From NCBI RefSeq assembly GCF_030848945.1, contig NZ_JANHAX010000009.1, forward strand, positions 1 through 64,000: 64,000 nucleotides of DNA, given 5' to 3'. The position numbers were made by a program, and so were the translations under genes. The stretch comes from Marimonas arenosa. Its GTDB lineage: Bacteria > Pseudomonadota > Alphaproteobacteria > Rhodobacterales > Rhodobacteraceae. Positions 35,049-44,746 of this stretch are shown piece after piece. Below the pieces are notes generated by a model, which was not told the origin of the DNA, did not search any database, and was given only the letters and a program-made list of their open reading frames with translations. Numbering within the stretch: position 1 is the first letter of the stretch; every line of letters begins with the position of its first letter.

Positions 35049-37484
35049 ATGCGGGATCAGGCCAGAGTCGTCATCATCGGGGGCGGGATCGCCGGCTGCT
35101 CGGCACTCTACCATCTTACGCTTGAGGGCTGGACGGATGTCATGCTGATCGAGCGTGACGAGCTGACCTCGGGTTCTACCTGGCATTCTGCTGCCCAAGT
35201 CACCAATTTCGGTATGACCCAGACCATGGTTGGCCTGAAGAGCCATTCCATCGCGCTTTACCAGGAGCTGCGGGACGATCCGGACTATCCTGTCGGTTAC
35301 AATTACGGTGATGGCGGAATCCGGCTTGCCAATACAGAGGCGCAGATGGACGGCTATCGTCACTTCGCCTCCATGGCCGCCGGTATCGGGGTCGAACTCG
35401 AGGTGATCGACGCCGCGGAATGCGCCCGCCGCCACCCTCTGATATCGACCGAGAACCTTCTCGGCGGGCTGTGGGATCCGAGTGACGGCCATATCGACCC
35501 GGCGCAGCTGTGTCAGGCGCTGGCCCGGCGAGCACGGCTGGCCGGCGCCGAAGTCAACCGGCATACGCCTGTCACCGGGCTGACCCAGCATGCCGATTAC
35601 AGCTGGACCGTGCACACCGAAAAAGGCGACGTGAGAGCCGAGATCGTGGTCAATGCCGGCGGCTATCGCTGCAACGAGATCGGCGCGATGATGGGGGTTC
35701 AACACCCCGTCGTCTCGATGGAACACCAGTATTTCCTGACAGAGGACATCCCCGCCATCGCCGAGGCTGGGCATCGCATACCGCTGTTGCGCTGTCCGAT
35801 CAGCGACTACTATTGCCGGCAGGAAAAAGGCGGGCTGCTGCTCGGCTTCTACGAGCAGGACTGCCGGACCTGGGGGCTGGACGGGATCGATCCCAAGTTC
35901 TCCAACGACCTCTGCCCCGACGATCTGGACCGTGTCACTGATGTGCTGGAAGGGGCATTCGCCCGGATGCCCGTGCTGATGACAACCGGCATTCGCGAGG
36001 TAGTGAACGGCCCGATCACCTATACGATCGACGGCGCGCCGCTGGTCGGGCCGATCCCCGGCAAGCGCAATGCCTTCTGCATCATCGGGCTCCGGGCCGG
36101 GCTGGGTGAAGGCGGCGGCCATGGCTGGCTTTTGGCGCAGCAGATCGTGCACGGCGAGGCGGAGTATGACACCTGGGTGATCGACCCGCGCCGCTTTACC
36201 GGCCATGCGACGGTGGAACTGACCGCGCTCAAGGCGATCGAGGATTACCGCAACGAGTTCCGCTTCCACTTCCCGCACGAGCACCGCCCTGCCGGGCGCC
36301 CGATGAAGACAACGCCGCTCACCCCGATCCTCGCGGCCGAGGGTGCCGAATTCGGCACCGTAAATGGGTGGGAGAGGATCGACTATGTCAAACCGACACC
36401 GGACTTCACCGAAACCCTCGGCTTCCGTTTCAACGAGGTTCACGCCGTCGTGGCAGACGAGGTAAATACGGTTGCCACCGCAGTTGGCCTGACCGAGGTT
36501 TCGGGGTTCAACCGGTTCGAATTGACCGGCAGGGACGTGCACAGCTTCCTCGATCGCATGATCTGTGGGCGGGTGCAGAAACGCCCGGGCCGGGTCGGAC
36601 TGGGCTACCTGCTGAACCATCACGGCATGGTCAAGTCCGAGGCGACGATCGCCAATATCCCGGCGTCGGATCGGGGCGGGAGCCGCGTCTGGTACGGCTC
36701 GGCAGCAGCTTCGGAATTTCACGACATGGACTGGCTGACGGCGCATCTGCACGATGACGAGGACGTGACCATCCGTTCCCTGACAAACGCGCAGACCATC
36801 CTGGTGCTGGCCGGCCCCAAATCCCGCGCGGTACTGTCGCAAGCGTCGCGCGGGGATTGGTCGCGCGAGTCTTTCCCCTGGCTATCGGTGCGCGAGGCCC
36901 TTGTCGGCATCGCGCCCGCGACGGTTCTAGGAGTCAGTTTCTCGGGTGAGCTGGCTTATGAAATCCATGTGCCGAACGAAAGTCTGCAGGCGGCCTATAC
37001 CGCGCTGCGCAAGGCGGGCGAAGCGCATGGCCTGCGCTTGTTCGGGGCGCGGGCTGTCGACTCGATGCGGCTTGAAAAAGGATTCCTGCATTGGAAAGCG
37101 GACATCCTGACCGAGTTCGATCCGTTCGAATCCGGGCTCGACCGGTTTGTCACCTTCGATAAAGGCGATTTCATCGGCAAGGCGGCCCTGCTGGAACGTC
37201 AGAAGACCGGCCCCGCACGGAAGCTGGTAACATTGGCGATCGGTACGTCAGGGGCGCCCGCACCGGCCGGGGCCTCGGTGCGAGGCTCAGGCGGTATCGT
37301 CGGAACCGTGACCTCCGGCGACTGGGGGCACCGAACCGGCTTGAACCTTGCCTATGCTTATGTCCAGCCGTTCTGTGCTCGGGACAGTTCAGAGGTCACA
37401 ATAGACATCCTTGGCGCCCCGGTCCCAGCGCGTGTGATGCCGATGTCACCTTATGATCCGGATCATGAGAAAATGCGGGCGTGA
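35049..37484 (+). CDS. FAD-dependent oxidoreductase with GcvT domain (dimethylglycine/sarcosine dehydrogenase-like)
   Basis: 811 residues from ATG 35049; a GTG start 24 codons earlier is possible. N-terminal FAD domain: VVIIGGGIAGCSALYHL (dinucleotide fold) and SGSTWHSAAQ, whose His carries covalent FAD in dimethylglycine and sarcosine dehydrogenases. The C-terminal half is a GcvT/aminomethyltransferase-type tetrahydrofolate domain (FSGELAYEIHVP, RLEKGFLHWKAD). The enzyme would oxidatively demethylate an N-methyl glycine derivative and pass formaldehyde to folate. Lies just after the IS30 remnant and before an amidase, both likely parts of an amine catabolic set. Confidence 0.8.
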   Translation: MRDQARVVIIGGGIAGCSALYHLTLEGWTDVMLIERDELTSGSTWHSAAQVTNFGMTQTMVGLKSHSIALYQELRDDPDYPVGYNYGDGGIRLANTEAQMDGYRHFASMAAGIGVELEVIDAAECARRHPLISTENLLGGLWDPSDGHIDPAQLCQALARRARLAGAEVNRHTPVTGLTQHADYSWTVHTEKGDVRAEIVVNAGGYRCNEIGAMMGVQHPVVSMEHQYFLTEDIPAIAEAGHRIPLLRCPISDYYCRQEKGGLLLGFYEQDCRTWGLDGIDPKFSNDLCPDDLDRVTDVLEGAFARMPVLMTTGIREVVNGPITYTIDGAPLVGPIPGKRNAFCIIGLRAGLGEGGGHGWLLAQQIVHGEAEYDTWVIDPRRFTGHATVELTALKAIEDYRNEFRFHFPHEHRPAGRPMKTTPLTPILAAEGAEFGTVNGWERIDYVKPTPDFTETLGFRFNEVHAVVADEVNTVATAVGLTEVSGFNRFELTGRDVHSFLDRMICGRVQKRPGRVGLGYLLNHHGMVKSEATIANIPASDRGGSRVWYGSAAASEFHDMDWLTAHLHDDEDVTIRSLTNAQTILVLAGPKSRAVLSQASRGDWSRESFPWLSVREALVGIAPATVLGVSFSGELAYEIHVPNESLQAAYTALRKAGEAHGLRLFGARAVDSMRLEKGFLHWKADILTEFDPFESGLDRFVTFDKGDFIGKAALLERQKTGPARKLVTLAIGTSGAPAPAGASVRGSGGIVGTVTSGDWGHRTGLNLAYAYVQPFCARDSSEVTIDILGAPVPARVMPMSPYDPDHEKMRA

Positions 37485-37828
37485 TTTCAGGCGAGGCGAA
37501 ATTCTGGAACGGCAAACCGCGCCGCAGCATTTCGATGAAAGCCCAATGTGTTCAAACGGCCATTTGTGCTTTTCGAAACCGATCGAACGAAACTCCGGAA
37601 AGTCCCGCGCAGCTGTCATCGAAGTCAAGCGTGACGTAAACTCTCTCCAGGCCAAAAGCGCCACGGCTGCGACCTGCCTCGTCTGTTGGCGGACCATGCC
37701 CGCGCGAAGACGCTTGTCCCGCCAGCCACCTGCCGGCGTGACGTTTCGGCAGGTTCCGGTTTGCGGGTGAAATCCGCTTGGCATGGTCCAGCGCGGCATG
37801 TTCAACTTGGCACAAAGGGAGGTCGGAC
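37485..37828. other. Gene-free stretch before the amidase
   Basis: No supported gene, hairpin terminator or repeat was seen. It must carry any promoter of the amidase gene. Confidence 0.4.
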
Positions 37829-39235
37829 ATGCACGAGATCATCACCTGGAGCGCCGTTGAGACGGCGCAGCGCCTGGCCCGCGGCGAGGTCAAGGTGGCC
37901 GAGGTCACACGGGCGCATCTTGACCGCGTTGCTAACTGTGAGCCGGTGCTGCGGGCGGTGGTCGAGCCGCTGGACGACGCGGCGATGGCGCAGGCCGAAG
38001 CGATGGATGCCAATCGACCGGCCGATCCGCCCCCGCTCTGGGGGGTGCCGGTCACGATCAAGATCAACGTCGATTTCAGAGGGTTGCCGAACTCGAACGG
38101 GCTGCCGGGGCTGAACGAGATCGTTTGTGCAGAGGATGCGCCGGTGGTGCGCAACATCCGCGCGGGCGGAGGCGTGGTGATCGGGCGGACGTCGACACCG
38201 GAATTCAGCCTGCGCTTTTTCACCTCGAACCCGATCTATGGCCGCACGCTGAATCCGTGGGACTCGGCGCTGACCTCGGGCGGGTCTTCTGGTGGAGCTT
38301 CCTCGGCAGTGGCCAGCGGCATGGGCGTGCTGGGCCATGGCAACGATCTGGGCGGGTCATTGCGTTATCCGGCCTATTGTTGCGGACTGGCGACGCTGCG
38401 CCCGTCCATGGGGCGGGTGCCGGCTTTCAACCGCTCGGCCCCGGCCGAGCGGCCGATGACCACTAACATGATGAGCGTGCAGGGCATGATCGCCCGCGAA
38501 GTCGGGGATATCCGGCTGGCGCATGACGTGCTGCGGATGCGCTCGTCGGACGACCCGTTGTGGTGCGCCGCGCCCGACAGCGGTCGCAATAGGGAGGGGC
38601 GCAGATTGCGGGTCGGCTGGTGCATCGATGCCTTCGGGGACGGCAAGGTGCAGGCCGAGGTGACGCGGGCGGTCGAGGCGGCGGTGGGCGCGGCGCAGCA
38701 GGCCGGAATGGAGTTGGTCGAGATCGCCCCGCCGATGGCAGCGGAGGCGGCGCAGACCTGGGGCGAACTGTTGAACGCCGAGACTGCGGTGATGATGCTG
38801 GACGCGATCCGCAAGTTGGGCTCGCCGGCGGCGCAGGGGGTGATCGACGGCTATGCCAAGATCTTCGGCGTGCCGGACATGGCCGGCTTCATGGCGGCAC
38901 AGGCGCGGCGGATGTCGATCCTGCGCGAATGGGGACGGATGTTCGACGATATCGATGCGCTGATCCTGCCGGTCTCGGGCCAACCGCCCTTCCGTGCCGA
39001 CCAGGACATCGAACAGCCGGCGACATTGCCCGAGATCATGGCAGCACAGCGGTTTCTCTACATCGTCAATGTCCTGGGCCTGCCGTCCGCCACGGTGCGT
39101 ACACTCGACAGCAAGCCCATTCCGCTGGGAGTCCAGGTGATCGGCGACCGGATGGACGATCTGGTCTGTCTCGAGGTGGCAGGGGCGATCGAGAACGAAC
39201 TGGGCTTCGACCTGCGGCCGATTGATCCGCGCTGA
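37829..39235 (+). CDS. Amidase signature family hydrolase
   Basis: 468 residues from ATG 37829 (AAAGGGAGG site). The Ser-cisSer-Lys triad of the amidase signature family is visible: Lys in PVTIKINVDF, the cis-Ser in SGGSSGGASSAVASG and the nucleophile Ser in GNDLGGSLRYPA. Substrate is not evident; relatives hydrolyse aliphatic or aryl amides or act as GatA. This is not GatA by context. Same strand as the flavoprotein upstream and the CoxL-type gene downstream. Confidence 0.85.
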   Translation: MHEIITWSAVETAQRLARGEVKVAEVTRAHLDRVANCEPVLRAVVEPLDDAAMAQAEAMDANRPADPPPLWGVPVTIKINVDFRGLPNSNGLPGLNEIVCAEDAPVVRNIRAGGGVVIGRTSTPEFSLRFFTSNPIYGRTLNPWDSALTSGGSSGGASSAVASGMGVLGHGNDLGGSLRYPAYCCGLATLRPSMGRVPAFNRSAPAERPMTTNMMSVQGMIAREVGDIRLAHDVLRMRSSDDPLWCAAPDSGRNREGRRLRVGWCIDAFGDGKVQAEVTRAVEAAVGAAQQAGMELVEIAPPMAAEAAQTWGELLNAETAVMMLDAIRKLGSPAAQGVIDGYAKIFGVPDMAGFMAAQARRMSILREWGRMFDDIDALILPVSGQPPFRADQDIEQPATLPEIMAAQRFLYIVNVLGLPSATVRTLDSKPIPLGVQVIGDRMDDLVCLEVAGAIENELGFDLRPIDPR

Positions 39236-39492
39236 AGCGGCAGCCGAGCCGAAGGTGACTGTGTTCGGTTCACCGGCCCGGGCGCTCATTCGCCGGCCAT
39301 TGCCGCAAGGTTCAATCGCGTCAGTCCACCGGCGGCGGTCAGGCTGGCGGGAGCGGCGCCCAAACCCTGACCATGCGACGGCGTAACGCGGCGTTTTTTC
39401 AAGTATTTTGGACAAGATAAGGGGCGGGGCATTGCCTGCGTCGTCCGGGCAGCTAAACTCTTGCGGCGCGTGAATAAGGTGAGGAAGCAGGC

Positions 39493-41790
39493 ATGGAAAA
39501 ATTCGGACGGTCGCAGCCGGTGAAACGGGTCGAGGATCTGCGGTTTCTGCGCGGCGAAGGGCGCTATGTCGACGATATCGTGCCGGAAGGGGCGCTTTAC
39601 GCATACTTCGTGCGTTCGGATATGGCGCATGGCACGCTGTCGGCTCTCGATCTGGACGAGGCGCGGGAGATGGAGGGCGTGCACCTGGTGCTGGACGCGG
39701 CCGCCCTGGCCGAGGCCGGGGTGACCAAGGGTTTGCCGGCGGTGCAGATCGACAACCGCGACGGGTCGAAGGCGGCGATGCCGAAACGGCCTTTGCTGGC
39801 CAAGGGCCGGGTGCGCTATGTCGGCGAGCCGATCGTGATGATCGTGGCCGAGAGTCTGAACCAGGCGCGCGACGCGGCCGAGACGATCTGGCCCGAGATC
39901 GAGGAGTTGCCGGCACAGATGGCGCGTGGCCGCAGCGAGGTCGACTTGCATGACGAGGCGCCGGGCAACCATGCCTTCGACTGGGGGCTGGGCGACGAAG
40001 CCGCGACCGAACAGGCCTTTGCCGAGGCGGCGCATGTGGTCGAGATGGAGGTCGAGGACAACCGCGTCATCGTCGCCTCGCTGGAGCCGCGCGGCTGTTA
40101 TGCCGAGCCGATCGAGGGCGGACGGCTGCATCTCGCGGTGAACGCGCAGGGCGTGTGGGTGCCGAAGCGGACGCTGGCCGAGGTGCTGGACATGGATGCG
40201 GAGATGATCCGCGTCACCAACCCCGACACCGGCGGCGGGTTTGGCATGAAGGGCCAGCCGCACCCCGAGCAGATCCTGGTGGCGCAGGCGGCGCGGATGT
40301 TGGACCGGCCGGTGCGCTGGATGAGCACCCGGTCCGAGGCGATGGTGTCGGATGCCAATGGCCGCGACCTGAACCATGTGGCGGCCTTCGCCTTTGACGA
40401 GAACCTGAAGATCACCGGCTATCGGGTACATACCGACTGCAACCTCGGCGCCTACAACTCGCAATTTGCCCAAATCATCCAGACCCGGTTGTTTTCCCGG
40501 GTATTGCAGGGGGTCTATGACATCGGTGCGGCGTGGCTGCAGGTGAATGGCTGGTTCTCGAACACCGTGCCGGTCGATGCCTATCGCGGCGCCGGGCGGC
40601 CCGAGGCGATTTACCTGATCGAGCGGCTGATGGACCGTGCCGCGCGCGAGCTGGACGTCGATCCGCTGGAGCTGCGCCGGCGCAACTTCATCCGGCCGGA
40701 TCAGTTCCCCTACAAGACGTTGAGCGACGAGACCATCGACGTCGGTGATTTCGGCCGGGTGCTGGCCCATGCCGAGCGTTTCGCCGATATCGACGGCTTC
40801 GCCGCGCGCCGCGCCGAGAGCGAAAATCGCGGGAAGAAACGCGGGCTCGGGCTCTGTTACTATATCGAAAGCATTTTGGGCGATCCTTCCGAGGGTGCGA
40901 AGGTCGTGTTTAACGAGGATGGCAGTGTGACGATTTACGTCGGCACCCAGTCGAACGGGCAGGGGCACGAGACGGTCTATGCTCAGTTCCTGTCGGATCA
41001 GACCGGTATTCCGGCGGAGGTTATTGAGGTCGTGCAGGGTGACAGCGACCTGATCGCACAGGGTGGTGGCACCGGGGGCTCCCGGTCTGTCACCACCCAA
41101 TCCCACGCCACGCTGGCCACCGTCGAGGTGATGATCGCCGCGATGAAGCCTTATTTGGCGGACAAGATGGGCGTGAAGGAGGAGGAGATCGTGTTCGATG
41201 ACGAGACCTTCCGCGCGCCGGGCTCGAACCTGACGCCGACCCTGCTGGAAGTGGCCGAGATGGCGCGCGCCGATGGGCGCGCCGATCTGTTGAGCCATGA
41301 AAAGCGGGCAACGCTGCCGGGCCGGTCCTTCCCCAACGGGGCGCATGTCGCGGAGGTCGAGGTCGACCCCGAGACCGGCAAGGTCGAGTTGGTCCGCTAT
41401 GACGTGGTCGACGATTTCGGCAACCTGATCAACCCGATGCTGGCCGAGGGCCAGGTGCATGGCGGGGTGGCGCAGGGCGCGGGTCAGGCACTGATGGAGC
41501 GGGTGGTCCATGACGAGGACGGCCAGTTGCTCACGGCAAGTTTCATGGACTATGCCTTGCCGCGCGCCGATGATCTGCCCATGTTTGGTTTCGAGACCGA
41601 GCCGGTGCCGTCGACCGCCAACCCGATGGGAATGAAGGGCTGCGGAGAAGCCGGCACGGTGGGCGCGATGGCTGCCGTGGCAAATGCAGTGGGTGACGCG
41701 CTGTGGGAGATGGGAGTGCGACAGGCGGACATGCCCTTCACTCCGGAACGCGTGTGGAAGATGATTCAGGATGTGGAGGAACGTCGGTAA
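39493..41790 (+). CDS. Molybdopterin-binding subunit of a xanthine dehydrogenase/CO dehydrogenase-type hydroxylase
   Basis: 765 residues, complete large subunit of the molybdenum hydroxylase family. Motifs: GRYVDDI near the N-terminus, DTGGGFGMKGQPHPEQ (Moco binding), DAYRGAGRPEAIYL and GMKGCGEAGTVGA, whose Glu is the catalytic base. The AYRGAGR loop is that of form II CoxL-like enzymes and not the AYxCSFR of true CO dehydrogenases, so CO oxidation is unlikely. The usual small (2Fe-2S) and medium (FAD) subunit genes are not adjacent. Ends 20 nt into the next gene. Confidence 0.85.
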   Translation: MEKFGRSQPVKRVEDLRFLRGEGRYVDDIVPEGALYAYFVRSDMAHGTLSALDLDEAREMEGVHLVLDAAALAEAGVTKGLPAVQIDNRDGSKAAMPKRPLLAKGRVRYVGEPIVMIVAESLNQARDAAETIWPEIEELPAQMARGRSEVDLHDEAPGNHAFDWGLGDEAATEQAFAEAAHVVEMEVEDNRVIVASLEPRGCYAEPIEGGRLHLAVNAQGVWVPKRTLAEVLDMDAEMIRVTNPDTGGGFGMKGQPHPEQILVAQAARMLDRPVRWMSTRSEAMVSDANGRDLNHVAAFAFDENLKITGYRVHTDCNLGAYNSQFAQIIQTRLFSRVLQGVYDIGAAWLQVNGWFSNTVPVDAYRGAGRPEAIYLIERLMDRAARELDVDPLELRRRNFIRPDQFPYKTLSDETIDVGDFGRVLAHAERFADIDGFAARRAESENRGKKRGLGLCYYIESILGDPSEGAKVVFNEDGSVTIYVGTQSNGQGHETVYAQFLSDQTGIPAEVIEVVQGDSDLIAQGGGTGGSRSVTTQSHATLATVEVMIAAMKPYLADKMGVKEEEIVFDDETFRAPGSNLTPTLLEVAEMARADGRADLLSHEKRATLPGRSFPNGAHVAEVEVDPETGKVELVRYDVVDDFGNLINPMLAEGQVHGGVAQGAGQALMERVVHDEDGQLLTASFMDYALPRADDLPMFGFETEPVPSTANPMGMKGCGEAGTVGAMAAVANAVGDALWEMGVRQADMPFTPERVWKMIQDVEERR

Positions 41791-42826
41791 ACAGGTCTTT
41801 AACTGGCTCCGACCATGGCAGCTCGGGTCGAAACCGCAGCTGGCACGTGGCCGGGGGGCGATGACCCACGTGATCATCCTCGACGGCACCATGTCCTCTC
41901 TGCGGCCCGGCTGCGAAACCAATGCCGGGCTTGCCTACAAGTTGCTGAGCCGCATCGGCGCGCCGGTGTCCTGCTACTATGAAGCAGGTGTGCAGTGGTG
42001 CGACTGGCGCTCAGCCGGGGACGTGATCACCGGGCGCGGCATCAACCGGCAGATCCGCCGCGCCTATGGCTATCTCGCGTCGCGCTACCGTCCCGGCGAC
42101 CGGATCTTCCTGATGGGCTATTCCCGAGGCGCCTTCGCGGTGCGCTCTCTGGCCGGTGTGATTGACCAGGTCGGCCTGCTCCGGGCCGATTGCGCGACCG
42201 AGCGCAACGTGCTGACCGCCTATCGTCATTACCAGTCACCGCCGGGCAGCCCCGCGGCGCGCGCCTTCCGCCAGGCCTATTGCCACGCCTGGGTCGAGAT
42301 CGAGGTGGTGGGCGTGTGGGACACGGTGAAGGCGCTGGGCCTGCGCCTGCCGATCCTTTGGCGCTGGTCGGAGCCGGCGCACGAATTCCACACTCACCAA
42401 ATCGGCGCCACGGTCCGACACGGGTTCCACGCACTGGCGCTGGATGAAACCCGATCCGCCTTCGCGCCGGTCCTGTGGGATACGCCGGAAGAGCTCGAGG
42501 CGCGGGTCGAACAGGTCTGGTTCCCCGGTGCGCATGGCGATGTCGGCGGGCAACTGGGCGGGCACGCGGCGGCGCGGCCGCTGTCGAATATCCCACTGGT
42601 CTGGATGTTGGACAAGCTTTCCCGCTGTGGCATGCCGCTGCCATCGGGGTGGCAGGCCGAGTTCCCGACCGATCCGAGCGCGCCTCCGGTCGGAACGTGG
42701 ATGAGCTGGGGCAAGCTGTTCCTGTTGCGCAAACGCCGGGTCGTGGGTCGCGACCGGTCCGAGCGGCTGCATGACAGCGTCGGTCAGCGCGACATGGCCG
42801 TCGCCGAGGCAAAGCAAGTCGCCTGA
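41771..42826 (+). CDS. DUF2235 alpha/beta-hydrolase protein
   Basis: 351 residues. The N-terminal extension (1-30) is followed by THVIILDGTMSSLRPG, then the nucleophile elbow FLMGYSRGAFAVRSLAG (GxSxG), VGVWDTVKALG and the catalytic-His area WFPGAHGDVGGQ. DUF2235 includes the Tle1 phospholipase effectors of type VI secretion, but no vgr, hcp or immunity genes are near, so a housekeeping lipase or esterase role is as likely. ATG 41771 lies inside the end of the CoxL-type gene; ATG 41861 is an alternative start. Confidence 0.75.
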   Translation: MWRNVGKQVFNWLRPWQLGSKPQLARGRGAMTHVIILDGTMSSLRPGCETNAGLAYKLLSRIGAPVSCYYEAGVQWCDWRSAGDVITGRGINRQIRRAYGYLASRYRPGDRIFLMGYSRGAFAVRSLAGVIDQVGLLRADCATERNVLTAYRHYQSPPGSPAARAFRQAYCHAWVEIEVVGVWDTVKALGLRLPILWRWSEPAHEFHTHQIGATVRHGFHALALDETRSAFAPVLWDTPEELEARVEQVWFPGAHGDVGGQLGGHAAARPLSNIPLVWMLDKLSRCGMPLPSGWQAEFPTDPSAPPVGTWMSWGKLFLLRKRRVVGRDRSERLHDSVGQRDMAVAEAKQVA

Positions 42827-42840
42827 ATCGGCTTATTTCG

Positions 42841-43341
42841 TCAATCGGTCAGTTCGCGGGGGATCACGAAATCAACCGCCGTGCCGGTGTGGAAGGCCAC
42901 ATCTTCCCAATTGTCAGCGGACAGATCCACGACCAGCGTCGCACCGGTGGGATAGTCGAAGAAGCGGTCATGCTTGACCGGCTCGGTCACGATTCGGTCG
43001 GCGAAATCGGCGCAGCCGGGATTGTGGGTCACGATCAGCACGCATTTGCCGGCGCCCTTGTCGCGCAAAGTGTCGAGGATCACGCCGGTCGAGGCATGAT
43101 AGATTTCCTTGAGGTATTTCACCGGCAGAACGCCGAGACCCAGACGTTCGAAGGTTTCGCGGGTGCGGACGGCGTCGGAGCAGAGCACGGTATCGGGCAG
43201 ATAGCCCTTGTCCTGCAGCCATTTGCCCAGTGCCACCGCGGAGCGGCGGCCGCGGCCGTTGAGCGGGCGGTCGTGATCGTCGAGCGAGGCATCGTCCCAG
43301 CTCGACTTGGCGTGGCGCATTAGGATCAGGCGGAGGCTCAT
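42841..43341 (-). CDS. sixA: SixA-type histidine phosphatase
   Basis: 166 residues from ATG 43341. Histidine phosphatase superfamily: catalytic LILMRHAKSSWDD (RHG-type motif), NGRGRRSA, CSDAVRTRETFE and the second His in IVTHNPGC. SixA removes phosphate from His of phosphotransfer proteins. Its start overlaps the stop of the ferredoxin-like gene by 4 nt (ATGA), so the two are translationally coupled. Confidence 0.85.
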   Translation of the reverse strand: MSLRLILMRHAKSSWDDASLDDHDRPLNGRGRRSAVALGKWLQDKGYLPDTVLCSDAVRTRETFERLGLGVLPVKYLKEIYHASTGVILDTLRDKGAGKCVLIVTHNPGCADFADRIVTEPVKHDRFFDYPTGATLVVDLSADNWEDVAFHTGTAVDFVIPRELTD

Positions 43342-43955
43342 CGGAAGGCCCTCATGTGAAAAGCGGATTGCTCCGGCAGCCTGCCATAGGAGCGTGAGAC
43401 CGGGCAAGCGCGCCGAACAGCGCACCCCTGCGCCCTGCAGTCCCGGCCTTCGGCTGTCTCCAGATGGGCGCGGCAGGCGTCGACCCGGTAAGGTCCGGGG
43501 CCGAGGGCGCCGACCGGGCAGGCCGACAGGCAGGGCTTGTCGGGGCAGGTCCGGCAAGGATCGGGCTTGGCGGCGGGCAAGGGCAGGCGGCGGCCGGCGA
43601 GGCGCACCGCGCCGCGGAAGCTGACCATCAACCCGGCCTGCGCCTGCACCAGCATCCCCACCGGTGAGGTCCAGGCCTGCCCCGAGCGTAGCGCCCAGTC
43701 CTGGAACGGGGCGTAGGGAGGGCCGTCGGACGGAAAGATCGCGGTGCCATTCCAGTCGGCGGCGAGCCCCCCGATCGCCCGCTTCGACCAGCGGTCGAGC
43801 GGGTCGGGCCGTCCGTCGCGGTATTCTGGCTGGGCGGTGAAATGCGCCCAGAAGCCCGGCTCGTGCGGGCCGAGCAAAACGATGGTGTCGCCGGCGTCGT
43901 GCAGGGCGCCCATCACCATGAGCGCGTGGGTTTCGGGGGCGGGGGCGAGTTTCAT
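43338..43955 (-). CDS. Ferredoxin-like protein with a Cys-rich C-terminal motif
   Basis: 205 residues. The C-terminal third holds CRTCPDKPCLSACPVGAL, a C-x2-C-x4-C-x3-C-P pattern of 4Fe-4S ferredoxins, and further Cys in RDCRAQGCAVRRACPVS that could bind a second cluster. The N-terminal 120 residues are not recognised. Overlaps by 4 nt both the upstream sterol-desaturase stop and the downstream SixA start, so all three genes form one tight operon. Confidence 0.65.
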   Translation of the reverse strand: MKLAPAPETHALMVMGALHDAGDTIVLLGPHEPGFWAHFTAQPEYRDGRPDPLDRWSKRAIGGLAADWNGTAIFPSDGPPYAPFQDWALRSGQAWTSPVGMLVQAQAGLMVSFRGAVRLAGRRLPLPAAKPDPCRTCPDKPCLSACPVGALGPGPYRVDACRAHLETAEGRDCRAQGCAVRRACPVSRSYGRLPEQSAFHMRAFR

Positions 43956-44746
43956 TTCTCGCGGAACGGCAGCGTCAGGCTCCAGCCCAGTTTCGAGGGA
44001 TTGTCATCGCGCCACCGCAGGCCGATGTCCATCCCCTCGTGGCCCTGGTCAGGCTGCGGGACATAGGTGCCGAAGATCCGGTCCCAGATCGACAGAGCAA
44101 AGCCGTAGTTGCTGTCATGTTCGTGTCTTTGCACCGAATGGTGGACGCGGTGCATGTCGGGCGTGACCAGCACCAGCCGCAGCCAGCGGTCGAGCCAGAG
44201 CGGCAGTTTCATGTTGGCGTGGTTGAACATGGCGGTGCCGTTGAGGATGATCTCGAACAGGATGATGGCAAGGGCGGCCGGGCCGATCAGGTAGACCAGC
44301 CCGATCTTCAACAGCATCGACAGCGCGATCTCGATCGGGTGGAAGCGGATCGCGGTGGTCACGTCGATGTCGCGGTCGGCGTGGTGGACCTGGTGCAGCC
44401 GCCACAGCAGTGGCACCTTGTGGGTGATCAGGTGCTGCGCCCAGATGGCGAAGTCGAAAAACAGCACGGCGGCCGTGATCTCGAGCCAGACAGGCCCGTC
44501 GATCCGATTGAGCAATCCCCAGCCATTGGCAGCGGCGTCGATCGCTGCGCCCACCGCCAGAAGCGGCAGGCCGATGGCCAGCGCCCTCAGCACCAACGTG
44601 TTTAGGATGGTGATCGCCCAGTTCGTCGTCCAGCGGGTCTGCCGCGGCTGGGTACGCCGGCGGCGCGGGACCCAGGCTTCGACCGCGGCGAACAGGGAGA
44701 AGAGACCGAGGAAGATGGCAAGGCGAATGACGGTTTCGTGTTCCAT
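43952..44746 (-). CDS. Sterol desaturase/fatty-acid hydroxylase family membrane protein
   Basis: 264 residues with about four membrane helices and the tri-His clusters of membrane diiron oxygenases: HLITHKVPLLWRLHQVHHAD, then FNHANMK and DMHRVHHSVQRHEHDSNYG. Members hydroxylate or desaturate lipids and sterols; the bacterial substrate is unknown. The partner ferredoxin-like gene, coupled by ATGA, could supply electrons to the diiron centre. Confidence 0.85.
   Translation of the reverse strand: MEHETVIRLAIFLGLFSLFAAVEAWVPRRRRTQPRQTRWTTNWAITILNTLVLRALAIGLPLLAVGAAIDAAANGWGLLNRIDGPVWLEITAAVLFFDFAIWAQHLITHKVPLLWRLHQVHHADRDIDVTTAIRFHPIEIALSMLLKIGLVYLIGPAALAIILFEIILNGTAMFNHANMKLPLWLDRWLRLVLVTPDMHRVHHSVQRHEHDSNYGFALSIWDRIFGTYVPQPDQGHEGMDIGLRWRDDNPSKLGWSLTLPFREK

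Noticed and set aside
34827..36842. Minus-strand open frame of 671 codons
   Set aside because: Antisense to the dimethylglycine dehydrogenase-like gene; no motifs and typical shadow composition.
42..41790. Carbon monoxide dehydrogenase call for the CoxL-type gene at 39493-41790
   Set aside because: The active-site loop is AYRGAGR and not AYxCSFR, and the small and medium subunit genes are absent nearby.
39286..41922. Minus-strand open frame of 878 codons
   Set aside because: Lies wholly antisense to the CoxL-type gene, whose motifs are clear. His/Arg/Gly-rich shadow composition.
41771..42826. Type VI secretion effector island around the DUF2235 gene
   Set aside because: No VgrG, Hcp, PAAR, adaptor or immunity gene is adjacent.
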